Positions 10,733 to 20,325 of a DNA stretch of 64,000 bases are shown here, piece by piece (position 1 is the stretch's first letter; every line of letters begins with the position of its first letter). Origin of the DNA: Ypsolopha sequella (Eukaryota > Arthropoda > Insecta > Lepidoptera > Ypsolophidae); NCBI GenBank assembly GCA_934047225.1, contig OW203988.1:744001-808000 (forward strand), read 5' to 3'. The notes beneath the pieces are model-generated. The model saw only the letters and a list, made by a program, of their open reading frames with translations. It did not search any database and was not told the origin of the DNA. Position numbers and translations under genes: made by a program.

Positions 10733-10966
10733 CTTAATATGGACTGGTAAGCAATCTCGGGTATTTATCGGCTGGAGCTCCTCTCTGAGTTCATCGCACA
10801 AGTATAGAGCCATTGGTTTTGTTATCCGGAAAATGTGCCGAAATTCATTTTCCGGGAACTCAAATGGGTTTGCATGATCCCGCAAAGTTCGGCGATGCAA
10901 CTTCCTACGTTCTTTTTCAGCGCGCAGCGCGAGTATGTAATTATAATAGGCGTTTGCCATTTTCAA
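10733..10966 (-). CDS. PIF/Harbinger (HARBI1-like) transposase, first exon
   Basis: The frame starts MKMANAYYNYILALRAEKER and continues through RRTLRDHANPFEFPENEFRH, FRITKPMALYLCDELREEL and PVHIK. These are N-terminal landmarks of PIF/Harbinger nucleases: the RLRD-NPFELP box and the FRLSK-LC-LRP segment. On the minus strand the frame meets AAG|GTAAGA at 10733/10732, a good splice donor, exactly where these genes often carry an intron. The expected continuation and the catalytic DDE exon were not found in the roughly 700 bases downstream, so this is either a truncated transposon or a gene whose next exon is far away or lost. Confidence 0.6.
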
Positions 10967-11290
10967 AAATAAAACTGAATTCTGCTAAGAAAACGACAAA
11001 TTGTCTCGGCACGCTCCTCGTCGACGAGAAAATGTCTCGAACCTAACGTCAAAAGAAGAGAAAAATTCATGTGCATGCTAACAATATCGAGAAACATTTG
11101 ATTTCGTTCATTCGATTTATCTCTAAAGCTGTCAAAAGTAGACAAAACAAGATCCCATGTTCGCGATTGTAGAGACGAGACGTTTCTCGCAGCGATGGTC
11201 ACGTGATATAGGTTTCCTGTGTTTTCATTGGTCAAACGCATAATCGAGAGACAAAACTTCTCGATTAATTTCATCTATGCTAGGGGCGCA
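10967..11290 (-). promoter_or_regulatory. Upstream region of the Harbinger-like exon
   Basis: On the minus strand upstream of the ATG at 10966 there are a GACCAATGAAA (CCAAT-like) word and a TCACGTGACC E-box-like palindrome (about 11200). This is a plausible promoter by motif content only. No TATA box placement was verified. Confidence 0.3.
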
Positions 11291-11757
11291 GGCCAAAGTA
11301 CGAGTATCGCTCGTTAATCAGGCCGAAGTAATCTATTAATGTAAAAGGACGTACCGTGACGTTGTCGATATAATGAGTGCTCCGGTTGTGCCCGTAGTGA
11401 CCGTCGCCAGTCGGTGTCGACGGTTTGTTCCCGGCCGACGGTGGCTGCGCCTCATTTGAATAGGTAGGTGTCCCCCGAAATGTTTCATGCTAATATCGGG
11501 GAATATATTGTTATTCAGAGAATTGCAGCCGTCTGCCGCTTGTTACACCATTTGCGCCAGTTGCTCTCTTATAAAATATACTTCTACCGACACAAATATC
11601 TATTGAACTACAATATTTTATATTTTTTATTAAACAATTGCAGTTCTTAAACTTCTTGAAATTTTTGTAGCTAATGGAAACAATATTCAACACGACGACT
11701 TGTGGACAAATCCGTAATAACTAATAAGGCTTTTCCGATTTTACCAATTAAATTAGT
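11291..11757. other. No gene recognised
   Basis: A moderately GC-rich stretch (11340-11460) is followed by AT-rich DNA. No domain, array or tail could be assigned. Confidence 0.4.
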
Positions 11758-12256
11758 ATGTTTAGGTCTAAAGAAAATAAATCGTCAACTTCACTAGATG
11801 AGGTACTGCAGGAGTTAAGAGCCTTTCGAATCGATTTTAACTCCGTCAAGTTTGATATCAGCGCCACGTCAAATGTTGTTCGAGATATAAAGGACGACCG
11901 TGTGAAAGCTGTTGAAAAACAAGTGATAACACGCTCCCAAACACAAACGGATTTAGATAATGCCGAATCTACAATCTCATCACTTCTCTAATCAAACAAT
12001 CATCGAGACCAACATTCCAGCCTTATTAATATCGAAATTTCGGGATACCCAGCAAAAACGGTGAAAATTTGCACACCTTTATACACGACTTATGGGTTAA
12101 TATTGGCACAAAATTACTGGACACGGATGTGGATGCAATTCATCAAGTACGACAGTTCACCGTCTCTGGGGGCCCCAAGGCCGGCTCTGATCCCGACACT
12201 GACCGCCAACCAGCCATCGTCGTGCGTCTAACGCAGCGTCGACGCAAGGATAATAT
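11758..12256 (+). pseudogene. LINE ORF1 (RNA-binding protein), N-terminal part
   Basis: The frame begins MFRSKENKSSTSLDEVLQEL. It has a helical segment likely to form a coiled coil, then after stops and a frameshift a region reading ISGYPAKT...ENLHTFIHDL and PAIVVRLTQRRRKDN. This order resembles ORF1 proteins of insect CR1/Jockey-like LINEs (coiled coil, then RRM-like fold with an I.G.P motif). The sequence stops abruptly at 12256, where the DIRS element begins, and its continuation is found at 17253. It is interrupted both by nonsense changes and by the nested insertion. Confidence 0.7.
12250..12256. repeat. DIRS outer junction heptamer, low-coordinate side
   Basis: ATAATAT lies between LINE ORF1 sequence and the first DIRS base at 12257. 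The same heptamer is at 17246-17252 and, inverted, at 12544-12550. Confidence 0.85.
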
Positions 12257-12453
12257 AAAAATTTTACCTTCCAATAAAATTGTTATTATGTTTCCTAAGA
12301 CGTCTGAAGTCCATTATGAGAGAGTACATCGTTCCCTTCCGAATACAGCCGCTAGATGTCGCTAGTTTCCGTCACGTGACCGCGCTGCCTCACCCAGAGT
12401 ACCTGTCAACAGTCGCAAAGAACCCACAAGCCGCCATATTCTTCGTCATTGTT
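12257..12453 (-). repeat. DIRS terminal repeat, 3' side
   Basis: 12299-12453 matches 17234-17080 in inverted orientation without a difference that I can see. The outer 42 bases (12257-12298) are specific to this end and reappear inverted in the internal complementary region. The repeat includes the words GTCACGTGAC and GCCGCCATATT. Confidence 0.9.
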
Positions 12454-12486
12454 CGGCTCATAATGGTTCACCAGGAAGACATTGTC

Positions 12487-12586
12487 TGGACTTCAGACGT
12501 CTTAGGAAACATAATAACAATTTTATTGGAAGGTAAAATTTTTATATTATGTGTTCCGTTTGACGTCTGAAGTCCATTATGAGAGA
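12487..12586 (-). repeat. DIRS internal complementary region
   Basis: 12487-12550 is the inverted complement of 12250-12313. 12551-12585 is the inverted complement of 17211-17245. The two halves meet at ATATTAT (12544-12550), the complement of the junction heptamer. In DIRS-1 such a region templates joining of the two ends into a circle. Confidence 0.9.
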
Positions 12587-14199
12587 TGTGTTTGTTATCT
12601 CCTGGTGGCTTGTAAAATAGAACGCAACAATGTGATTGTAAATCGTAATGTTTTATGTATTAATAACGCAAAAATATGACAGGTAAAAATCAATATTTTT
12701 CATACTTAAAATACCAAGAAAAATAGACACCTGAACCTGAACTAAAAAATGTTATTAGTAGTTCAGACAAACTGTGACAAGAACTTCTCCAAAATATTAT
12801 GATTATTAGCAGAAATGTCATTGACGTAAAAATTAATAAACTGTTTATGGTTCTTGAAAGTAATTTCTTTTGCGAATTTGCTATAGCAAGAATTTCTTAT
12901 TTACTGGGTGAATTTGCATCCAATTTAGGGAAGACAGACACGGCTAATCTATAACTCCCGGTTCAACTTATATACCTTCATTGGACAGAAGGCACTTGAC
13001 TCAACCTCCAGTTATGATTGGTGTAGGTGGCCTGATAGGGTCCCAACTAGTGACGAACAAATTAGTGACCGACCTTCTGAAATCTTTAGAGAGATTTAGT
13101 AATGTTCTCATCCAAAAATAGGTTCAATATTGCGGTCGGGAGAGGCTGATAAAGTGCAGCTTAATTGGCGTTGTGATACAGACATAATCCGTTTTAGATC
13201 CAAAAGAAGGATGCAGGATAATAGAATAATCAATATTCATTAAATGGTCTGGATTACAACGCAAAAGAGTCAAATCGTGGACTCTTAACTATGTCCTGAA
13301 GTTAATATCAAAATTATTTACATGATAGTGTTGGTCTCTTTAATGTGCCTAATAAGTTTTCTACAATCCCAAATATATACTTTCGATGATGATGGCTTAG
13401 CTAACGGAACTGCTATTAAAATGTGCTTAACAATGTGGCTGGAAGAAATATCTATGTTTCAAACAGTCTTACAAATGGAAGCTATTACAGACTTGTGTAA
13501 AAGAAAGGTTTTATCTGGTAATATGTATAGTATAGCCAAAAATAAGTATGCTAAATATCTCGCTACTTCTTGTGGAGTAGGAACCTAATACCTGAATATC
13601 AGGCGAAAACCTGCTTATCTCTGTCGAAAACAAAAATGATATTTTCATCCAGAGATTATTGTGCATACTTATAAGGTCATGATATTCGGCTCGAGTCTAC
13701 AAAAATTTGAGAGTATTTAGACCATTTTAGCAACTTTTTCCAAATGGGAGTATCTGTTTCTGGAGTTGAAACTCGCCAACACTAAGAAAGAATTCGTTTT
13801 CGGAATAGTTAACCGTTAAAACTCCGATCCAAAATGAGCCAATCATCCAGCCGGTGGCTCGGCCACGGTTATAGATCTGGGCTGGAAGACGTCTCGTCAT
13901 CGTGGCCATACAAATGCTCTTCAAGTCTCTGATCTTTATCGGGCCTGTCAAGGTTCGGTTCTGCCGATCTGGCCGCTAAAAGGGTTTCTTTCACTCGGTT
14001 GTTACTGTTATGTAACGGCCTGACTCTGAGTTAAACTGTTATAGTACTTGAGTTAGCAAGCAAGGTGGATGAAACAGTCAACCTAAAGAAAGCATCGTGA
14101 TAACAGGCGTTCAAGTCTATTACTTGGTAGGGGGGGACTACCTAGCATTTAGTCTCGGACGGTATAAGGGATAAGTCAAGATTAGCATGATCTGGAACG
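12587..14199 (-). other. DIRS interior, downstream of RNase H, no intact ORF
   Basis: In complete DIRS elements this side of RNase H carries the methyltransferase and tyrosine recombinase. All minus-strand frames here are short and broken. I could not read a recombinase R-H-R-Y arrangement. A plus-strand 88-residue frame at 13322-13588 is open but unrecognised and runs against the sense of the element. Confidence 0.5.
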
Positions 14200-15610
14200 A
14201 CAAAGGTGGTACGTGATGCGAATTGGCCTATGTCCGGGTGCGCAAGACCTTGAATATTCGCTGCGCTGGCTTCGCTTCGTCCATAAGGTGCCTCTCGGTA
14301 CATGCACGATTACGCGGGAGTTGGTCGGCTTCCATGTTGTACATTCCCGAAAGTTGGTGAGTGAATTGTACAACATTAAAGATTGTCCGCCAGATTCAGT
14401 AGCAGTCTTGTCAACTACAACAGAACTTTGTACAGAGCTTCGCCTTCTTTCTTTATGTAAGCGATTGCGGTCTTGTCGCTCTAAAGAATAATTTTGAAAT
14501 GAAACCAACGACACGTGGTATCACCAGGCTTTACCTATCCAACTACTGACAACGCCTGTGCCAAAATCGTAGATATTATGACGTACATTTCTTTCGCATT
14601 GCAACGCCACGTTGTCCACTAAAACTTCCAATTAAACATTGGATGCGTCCATTATAGTTATAATGTAGGTCGTTGGTAATGCCCCAAGGTGGATTTCCAT
14701 TACTCGGCTCAAGTTTTCTGAGCACCATTTCAGTTCAAGGCATGCTTCCTCCGAAAAGAAATGGTAGCTCTTTGATATTGCAGTCCTGCTGAAGTGTATG
14801 GCAATGCAACCTTCTTCAGTGAATGATGAAAGTTGCGAAGTTGAAATATCCTAGGAGGCGTTGCGCCTGCCTGAATGACCAACTGCCAGCAGCTAGGCAG
14901 GTTGACAAATACTGACGAATTCTGTTTGTCTTGTCTGGGGGGCAGGGACTTTGAGTTGGTTTGTGTGTCCCAAGCTATGCCCAGAAACTCGATTTGAAGT
15001 GCAAGGCCATGCAACCTTCCCCAGTGGGTGATGAAGGTTGCAAAGTTGAAATTACCTAGGAGGCGTTGCGCCTGCCTAAGGGACCAATAGCTAGCAGCTA
15101 GGTGGGTTGATAAATACTGACGAATTTTGTTTGTCTTGTCTGGGGGGCAGGGACTTTGAGTTGGTTTGTGTGTCCCAAGCTATGCCCAGAAACTCGATTT
15201 GAAGTGCAAGGCCATGCAACCTTCCCCAGTGGGTGATGAAGGTTGCAAGGTTGAAATTACCTAGGAGGCGTTGCGCCTGCCTGAGGGACCAATAGCTAGC
15301 AGCTAGGTGGGTTGATAAATACTGACGAATTTTGTTTGTCTTGTCTGGGCGTAGGGACTCTTAGTTGGTTTGTGTGTCCCAAGCTATTCCCAGAAACTCG
15401 ATGTGAAGTGCACGGCAATGCAACCTTCCCCGGTGGGTGATGAAGGTTGCGAAGTTGAAATACCCTAGGAGGCGTTGAGCCTGCCTGAGGGACCAACAGC
15501 CGGCAGCTAGGTGGATTGACAAATACTGACGAATTTTCTTTGTCTTGTCTGGGGGCAGGGACTTTGAGTTGGTCTGTGTGTCCAAAGCTATTCCCAGAAA
15601 TTCGATGTGT
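14200..15610 (-). pseudogene. DIRS reverse transcriptase/RNase H remnant
   Basis: Reading the minus strand downward, the segment IEFLGIAWDTQTN near 15600 is the post-palm region of DIRS reverse transcriptases. It is followed by AQRLLGYFNFATFITH, then near 14600 RCNAKEMYVI, which matches the start of DIRS RNase H. Next comes a segment like HQLSGMYNMEADQL...RNRACTERHLMDEA (about 14350-14280), corresponding to the HxxPG-xN-xAD-LSR block. Frames shift repeatedly. The segment before IEFLGI, where YLDD should lie, is missing. Part of the domain has been amplified in tandem (14800-15610). Confidence 0.75.
14800..15610 (-). repeat. 205-bp tandem amplification inside DIRS RT (4 copies)
   Basis: The marker caaccttc...agtg begins at 14807, 15012, 15217 and 15421, giving periods of 205, 205 and 204 bases. 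Each copy contains the RT segment IEFLGI..., a ctgggggcagggactttgag-type stretch and aaatactgacgaatt. Copies two and three are nearly identical. The first is the most diverged. Confidence 0.9.
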
Positions 15611-17079
15611 GTTATCGGTGTTCGTCCAATCTTGCGGCGGTGAACAGGTAAAAATGTTTGAATGTCATGTATAGGTTTTGATTCAAGGCTTTCAGATTAA
15701 AAAGTACTAACTTGCGAATATAATATTCAGCGACGGTGGGTCAAATTAAACAATTTTTTGATTTTATCAGTAATGATACCGGGGTTTGTTATTTCATCAT
15801 TACACCTATTGAGGGTTAAATCCACGATATTGTCTGATTGAAGAGGATTCAACCCATTATCATTTATAGAACATGCGTTTGGGGAATAACTATGTCATCA
15901 GATGTCTTGATAATGACTTAGATATCCCCTGAAAATCTCGCAGTGTTTTTCCACATTATTTTTCCCCTCCCTCTTCTTTTTGAAGACTCTTCAAGTTTCT
16001 TTTAACAATAACCGCCTTCTTTACGTTGAAAGAGGCCAAAATTACTTACATATTATCTTGATAAGCTGAAGTAGTGGGCTCTGAGGGCCTCACCGCTAGA
16101 CTTATCTTTAAAACTTCAGCAACTTTCCCACAAATAATTTGCAGAATATAAAGTGATACGGTTTTAAATGCAAAATCTGTTTTTCGTAAATCGAGGTAGG
16201 GGTCTTTCAGAGTTAGCTAAAAAGTCGATGAAAACTCTGTAGAGTCTGTTCACGAACTTATCCTGTGCCATAAAGGTGTTAAATCAAGCGGCACAACAAC
16301 GTGCCATTTGCAATCAACCCAGGGAAGAATTTCTCAAAACTTTTTACAATGCCTCGTTCACTTTCTGGTCTATCAACCCTAGAAACGCGACATATTTTTC
16401 TGAGCCTCTGAAAATTCGTATCCATCGAGTCGAAACGTTGCAAGGACGTGATTTTAGCGACTTGATCGAGATTTTTTCTTCACACAGAAGGTTGTTTAAA
16501 CATTACGGTGAGATTCGCGATATTTTCTACATCCGAAGTTGCAAGAAAACATTTTCTTTTGATATGGGTACGCAGCGCCCGCGGGGCTTGGCCCCTGGAT
16601 GCACATTCTCGGTATGAAAGGGCATGGGTGCGACGAGATTGTTATGTCGATCCATGATTTGCACTCAAAATATAGTTGACAAGACTCACCAGGCGCTGGA
16701 AAAATGTCAAACCTCTGATCCAGTTCTGATCCGAGTAAAGTGGTGCAGTGCGCGCCTTACGGGACAGCGGCGGCAGGGCGGTGCCTGCCTTTGCATGGCA
16801 GTGCGTCGCGGCATGCATCTCCCTCGGCGCTCGATGTGCTTCAAAGACTCCTTTCTTGAACTTGATCTGAAGAAACTCGCTCGTCTCTTTCTCGATGTAT
16901 TCGACGCGCGGCTACACTTTCAATGTCGTTATCCAATTATAAACGAATAAACACGGATGGAAAACTAAAATCTTAACAGAATTTTCTACTTTATTCTCGA
17001 AAATTCGAAAGAGGGTAACTCAAAACGATTATTATTTCGCGATAAACTAGCAAGCTGCGAACGGTTCGAAAAACGACGC
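15611..17079 (-). other. DIRS 5' interior, gag region not identified
   Basis: Between the 5' terminal repeat and the RT remnant there is no long minus-strand frame. Two adjacent plus-strand frames, 16276-16617 (113 residues) and 16624-16950 (108 residues, with a basic GGACLCMAVRRGMHL stretch), are open but match nothing I recognise and run antisense to the element. Confidence 0.4.
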
Positions 17080-17245
17080 AACAATGACGAAGAATATGGC
17101 GGCTTGTGGGTTCTTTGCGACTGTTGACAGGTACTCTGGGTGAGGCAGCGCGGTCACGTGACGGAAACTAGCGACATCTAGCGGCTGTATTCGGAAGGGA
17201 ACGATGTACTCTCTCATAATGGACTTCAGACGTCAAACGGAACAC
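17080..17245 (-). repeat. DIRS terminal repeat, 5' side
   Basis: 17080-17234 is the inverted partner of 12299-12453. The outermost 11 bases, aaacggaacac, are specific to this end and reappear inverted in the internal complementary region at 12551-12561. Confidence 0.9.
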
Positions 17246-17252
17246 ATAATAT
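17246..17252. repeat. DIRS outer junction heptamer, high-coordinate side
   Basis: ATAATAT immediately follows the last DIRS base, after which the interrupted LINE ORF1 resumes. Confidence 0.85.
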
Positions 17253-17520
17253 TTTAGCAGCAGCATTTTATTCTGTGGCAGCAGTGCGCGCCCGCCGTGG
17301 AATTACCACCGCCGACTTCAACTTCGTGGGTTCAGCCTCTACTGTTTACATCAGCGAGCATCTTACCCCTGCAAAAAGCTACTGTTGTGGCGGTCTCGAC
17401 AGATAAAGGCACAAAAAGGCTACGCTACGCCCATCTATGGTTTAGAGATGATAAGATACTGATGCGGAAAAGCGACAATTCTAAAGTATTACGTATCTGC
17501 AATGATCAAAGTTATTGTGG
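17253..17520 (+). pseudogene. LINE ORF1, C-terminal part after the DIRS insertion
   Basis: The sequence resumes as ARRGITTADFNFVGSASTVY and SEHLTPA, then in another frame LWFRDDKILMRKSDNSKVLR. This is the pattern of the C-terminal domain of LINE ORF1 and baculovirus-FP-like proteins (a NE-LTP segment followed by W-R-GKI-RK). Joined across the DIRS insertion it continues the RRRKDN end at 12256 in a sensible reading. A frameshift separates its two halves. Confidence 0.65.
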
Positions 17521-17599
17521 TTTCTGTTGTGTTCCTATTGTTGTTTATGTTTGTTTGTGTCATGTGTCTCGGATGCTCTAATGATTATAATATTGCGAT

Positions 17600-19075
17600 A
17601 AGGGTAGGTGTATGCTATCAATTACGATTATTTGTTTTACTATCAAAACGTGAGGGGGCTACGTACCTAATCACATAACTTCTCGAGTTATGTGCTGACA
17701 TCTTGTCATTTTAAAGACTTGTCAAGGAGTCCGGTAGCAACAGGTCTCGAGCGTGGTGGTGAGGCGACGACGCTGGCCGTTGGTTGCGCGTAACGCGCCG
17801 AGATGAGTTTCGCTCTAAGTATAGTGTGGTAAGTATAAATATCGCAGGCCGGCCGCGGCTGAACGGTTGCAAACGTGATTCTGTCCGCCAGCTACATATA
17901 GCCTTTGGTTACTTTTCTCATAACAGCGAGCACCAAGATAACTTACAAAGCTTCTTTTATAATGTTACACAACTTATGGTAATGCACGATAATTAAGTTT
18001 TTCTGCTACTTGTAACTTCAATATCACTCATGCATCCTGGGATAAACTTTAGGGCTCATATTAAGGTCAAATTCCTTGACTTTAGCAATGTCGACAGACT
18101 CAGCCGTTGTCTGCCTTTCTGATGTTAGGGCATTCACATCGCTCGATAAATATAATCACTGTGTTAATAAAAACAATTCTCGATTTAATTTTATGCAATA
18201 TCGACTGTACTGTTACAGCCTGCCTCAATCCGCTCACACCAGATGATGAGCACCACAAGTCTCAAGAATTAACTATTTCTTTGCATCCTGCCCAAACAGT
18301 AATGGCAAAATCTCTTGAAAAATATATGTTCCACCTTGGAGAGTACTGGAGAGAGATATCGACTGGTCCGTCCTTGATATCATGAATGTTAACGAATGCA
18401 ATGAATATTTTTATTCGGTCTTGAATAAGTTAATTACAGAACATGTCCCCAAACGTGTCGTTCTGAACCATTCTAACTACCCACCCAGGTATTCGCGCTC
18501 TTTGATAAAACTAGAAAAGGAAAAAAATAATCCACAAACGATGGAAGATCTGTAAAAATCCTAGAAACTACAAAATTTGACTTTAAAATTTTAAGATCCC
18601 GTAGTAAAAAACTTAAAAAACAAAATTATTAATCCTACATCAGATATGCTAAAGAAAACTATAATAAAACTCACAGATGGTCGGGCAACGAATTAAAGTT
18701 TTATTTGGATGACGTCACATCACAGACTCACACATAATCCACTAGATGTCGCTCCTAGTATAATTATTTCATTACACATCTTATTTTAACAAAAACATTA
18801 AAAAATTCCCAAGATTCTTTTGGAATTTTGTTAAATCTAAATTTGATCATAATTCTATATCTAGTAAAATGCAGATGCTCTGTTGAGGGAGAAACTACTT
18901 GCCAATTCTTTGATGACTATTTTCACTCAGTCCTTATCAAGAATGACCCGAATCATACCTGCTTATTATTTGACAGCCACGCCGCCAGCTCACCTGGTAT
19001 AAAAGGCATCAATGGATTTTTATACAAAATTGTTTTTCCGAGCGAGTTTATGTGTCGTTTTTTGCAGGCTACCTA
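17600..19075 (+). pseudogene. LINE ORF2, endonuclease and linker, degenerate
   Basis: Reading several frames, YYQNVRGLRT (about 17640) is the start of an apurinic-type endonuclease. ERGGEATTLAVG and QDNLQSFFYNVTQLMVMHDN (to 17996) follow, then DFNITH-like sequence. The linker region reads DWSVLDIMNVNECNEYFYSV (about 18370) and QFFDDYFHSVLIKNDPNH, and the frame ends around SPGIKGINGFLYKI (19000), the beginning of the reverse transcriptase. Stops and frameshifts are numerous. A roughly 115-base AT-rich insertion (about 18676-18790) splits the linker. It belongs to the same element as the ORF1 pieces. Confidence 0.65.
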
Positions 19076-19247
19076 AACAGATAAGTAAGTGTTCAAAGAA
19101 AATATACTTATAAAACTTTGCAGCTGGTTTAGTTTATCATTCTAAATATTCCTTGGCAGATTCTCTTCGAGAAAACATTTTTATCGACGTTGTTCAAAAA
19201 TAAGACTCTTGCTCCCGGTTTCTGAAAGGCCAATCAAAGTGTAGATT
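19076..19247. other. Short unassigned stretch
   Basis: AT-rich sequence between the truncated LINE and the dispersed repeat. Nothing recognised. Confidence 0.3.
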
Positions 19248-19646
19248 AAAATAGTAGTTTATGCTACTAGGGCGAAAAGGAATAAATTACGAGGACGATT
19301 TAAAACACGAGCGTAGCGAGTGTTTTAAACGTAACCGAGTAATTTATTGCTTTTACGCCCGTGTATCATACTACGTTTTTCAATGCATAGTGTGAGGAAA
19401 TGAAAACAAATATAATCTTGTGAACTTTAAATTATAATTGGCTCAAAAGGACTGTATCCAGAGCCGTTAAACAGTGGAAAAAAAAGTATAACATCTATGG
19501 TACACAGGAAAAGCTGCAGGTTAGCCAACCATTGTAAACAAATAAAAAAAAAAAATAATAATAAAGCCCTAGGGCAAAATAATCGACTTTTTGTTCGGTT
19601 TTGATGCATAAAAAGTGGGCCTTTACGAGCACATGCATTGAAAAAA
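19248..19646 (+). repeat. Dispersed repeat, copy A (pair with 37151-37552)
   Basis: About 400 bases match 37151-37552 in the same orientation at high identity, from agtagtttatgctac through ttacgagcac.tgcattgaaaa. It contains a strong palindrome, tttaaaacacgagcg facing cgagtgttttaaa, and the shared words actacgtttttcaatgcata and ccctagggcaaaataatcg. No coding capacity. Probably a non-autonomous DNA element. Confidence 0.85.
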
Positions 19647-19870
19647 CTTTTTTAATACAGTTGCTCAAAAAGTGGTGTATTGCAGGGACGTATAGCGTTC
19701 GGGATGTGGGCTATTACATACTTGAGCTTTTTCTTTACCTTTTCCGAACTCGTGCGTTCTCTTTCCCAACTGTCAAAATAATGTCTATTAAAAAGAAAAA
19801 AACCAACTACGAAGTTTTTACTAAAAAAAAATCAAAGAAGTTTTTATGATTCATGCAAATATTTCTAAAA

Positions 19871-20325
19871 AGAATGAATGAATGAATGAATGAATGAATG
19901 AATGAATGAATGAATGAATACACACTTTATTGTACAAGGTCAAATAAAAAATTGAGTACAGAGTTTTGAACACACAATGTTGTACAAGGGCGGACTTATC
20001 ACTTAAAGCGATTTCTTCCAGCCAACCTTTGGGTGGTGAAGAAAGTATTATTTTACGTAATGTGGAGGGGGATACCAATTTACAGAATACATAAATAAAA
20101 GAAGAATCAAAACCAATAAAGTGGATATACATAATGCCTAATATATAATATACTCCTATCCAACAAAACTTACACAATATATTTTATGTTTGATACATAC
20201 ATATCGTATACATACAAATAAATAATGAAAAAAAAAAAAAAAATAATAATAATAATAATAACTACTTAATATACTCTTAATATACTATATATAAAAATAT
20301 CAATAGACTGAGTGATGAAGTGAGA
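19871..20325 (-). mobile_element. LINE 3' UTR with (CATT)n tail
   Basis: On the minus strand the region after the ORF2 stop is AT-rich, includes an A/(AAT)n run at 20227-20262, and ends in a tetranucleotide tail seen on the plus strand as gaatgaatgaatg (19871-19919). Tails of this type mark the 3' end of the LINE that extends upstream to about 24.7 kb. Confidence 0.8.

Larger units (their letters stand above)
12257..17245 (-). mobile_element. DIRS-type retroelement (non-autonomous, 4,989 bp)
   Basis: The element interrupts a LINE ORF1 and is bounded by ATAATAT on both sides. Its termini share a 155-bp inverted repeat (12299-12453 with 17080-17234) that reads as identical. Just inside the low-coordinate terminus a 100-bp block (12487-12586) is the inverted complement of both extreme ends joined through the heptamer. 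This is the internal complementary region known from DIRS-1. Minus-strand remnants of a DIRS reverse transcriptase connection and RNase H lie at about 15610-14200. No intact polymerase catalytic motif, methyltransferase or tyrosine recombinase could be read, so the copy must depend on another element. The identical termini argue for recent movement despite the decayed interior. Confidence 0.85.

Noticed and set aside
13322..13588. 88-residue plus-strand frame within the DIRS element
   Set aside because: Unrecognised, antisense to the element, and short enough to occur by chance.
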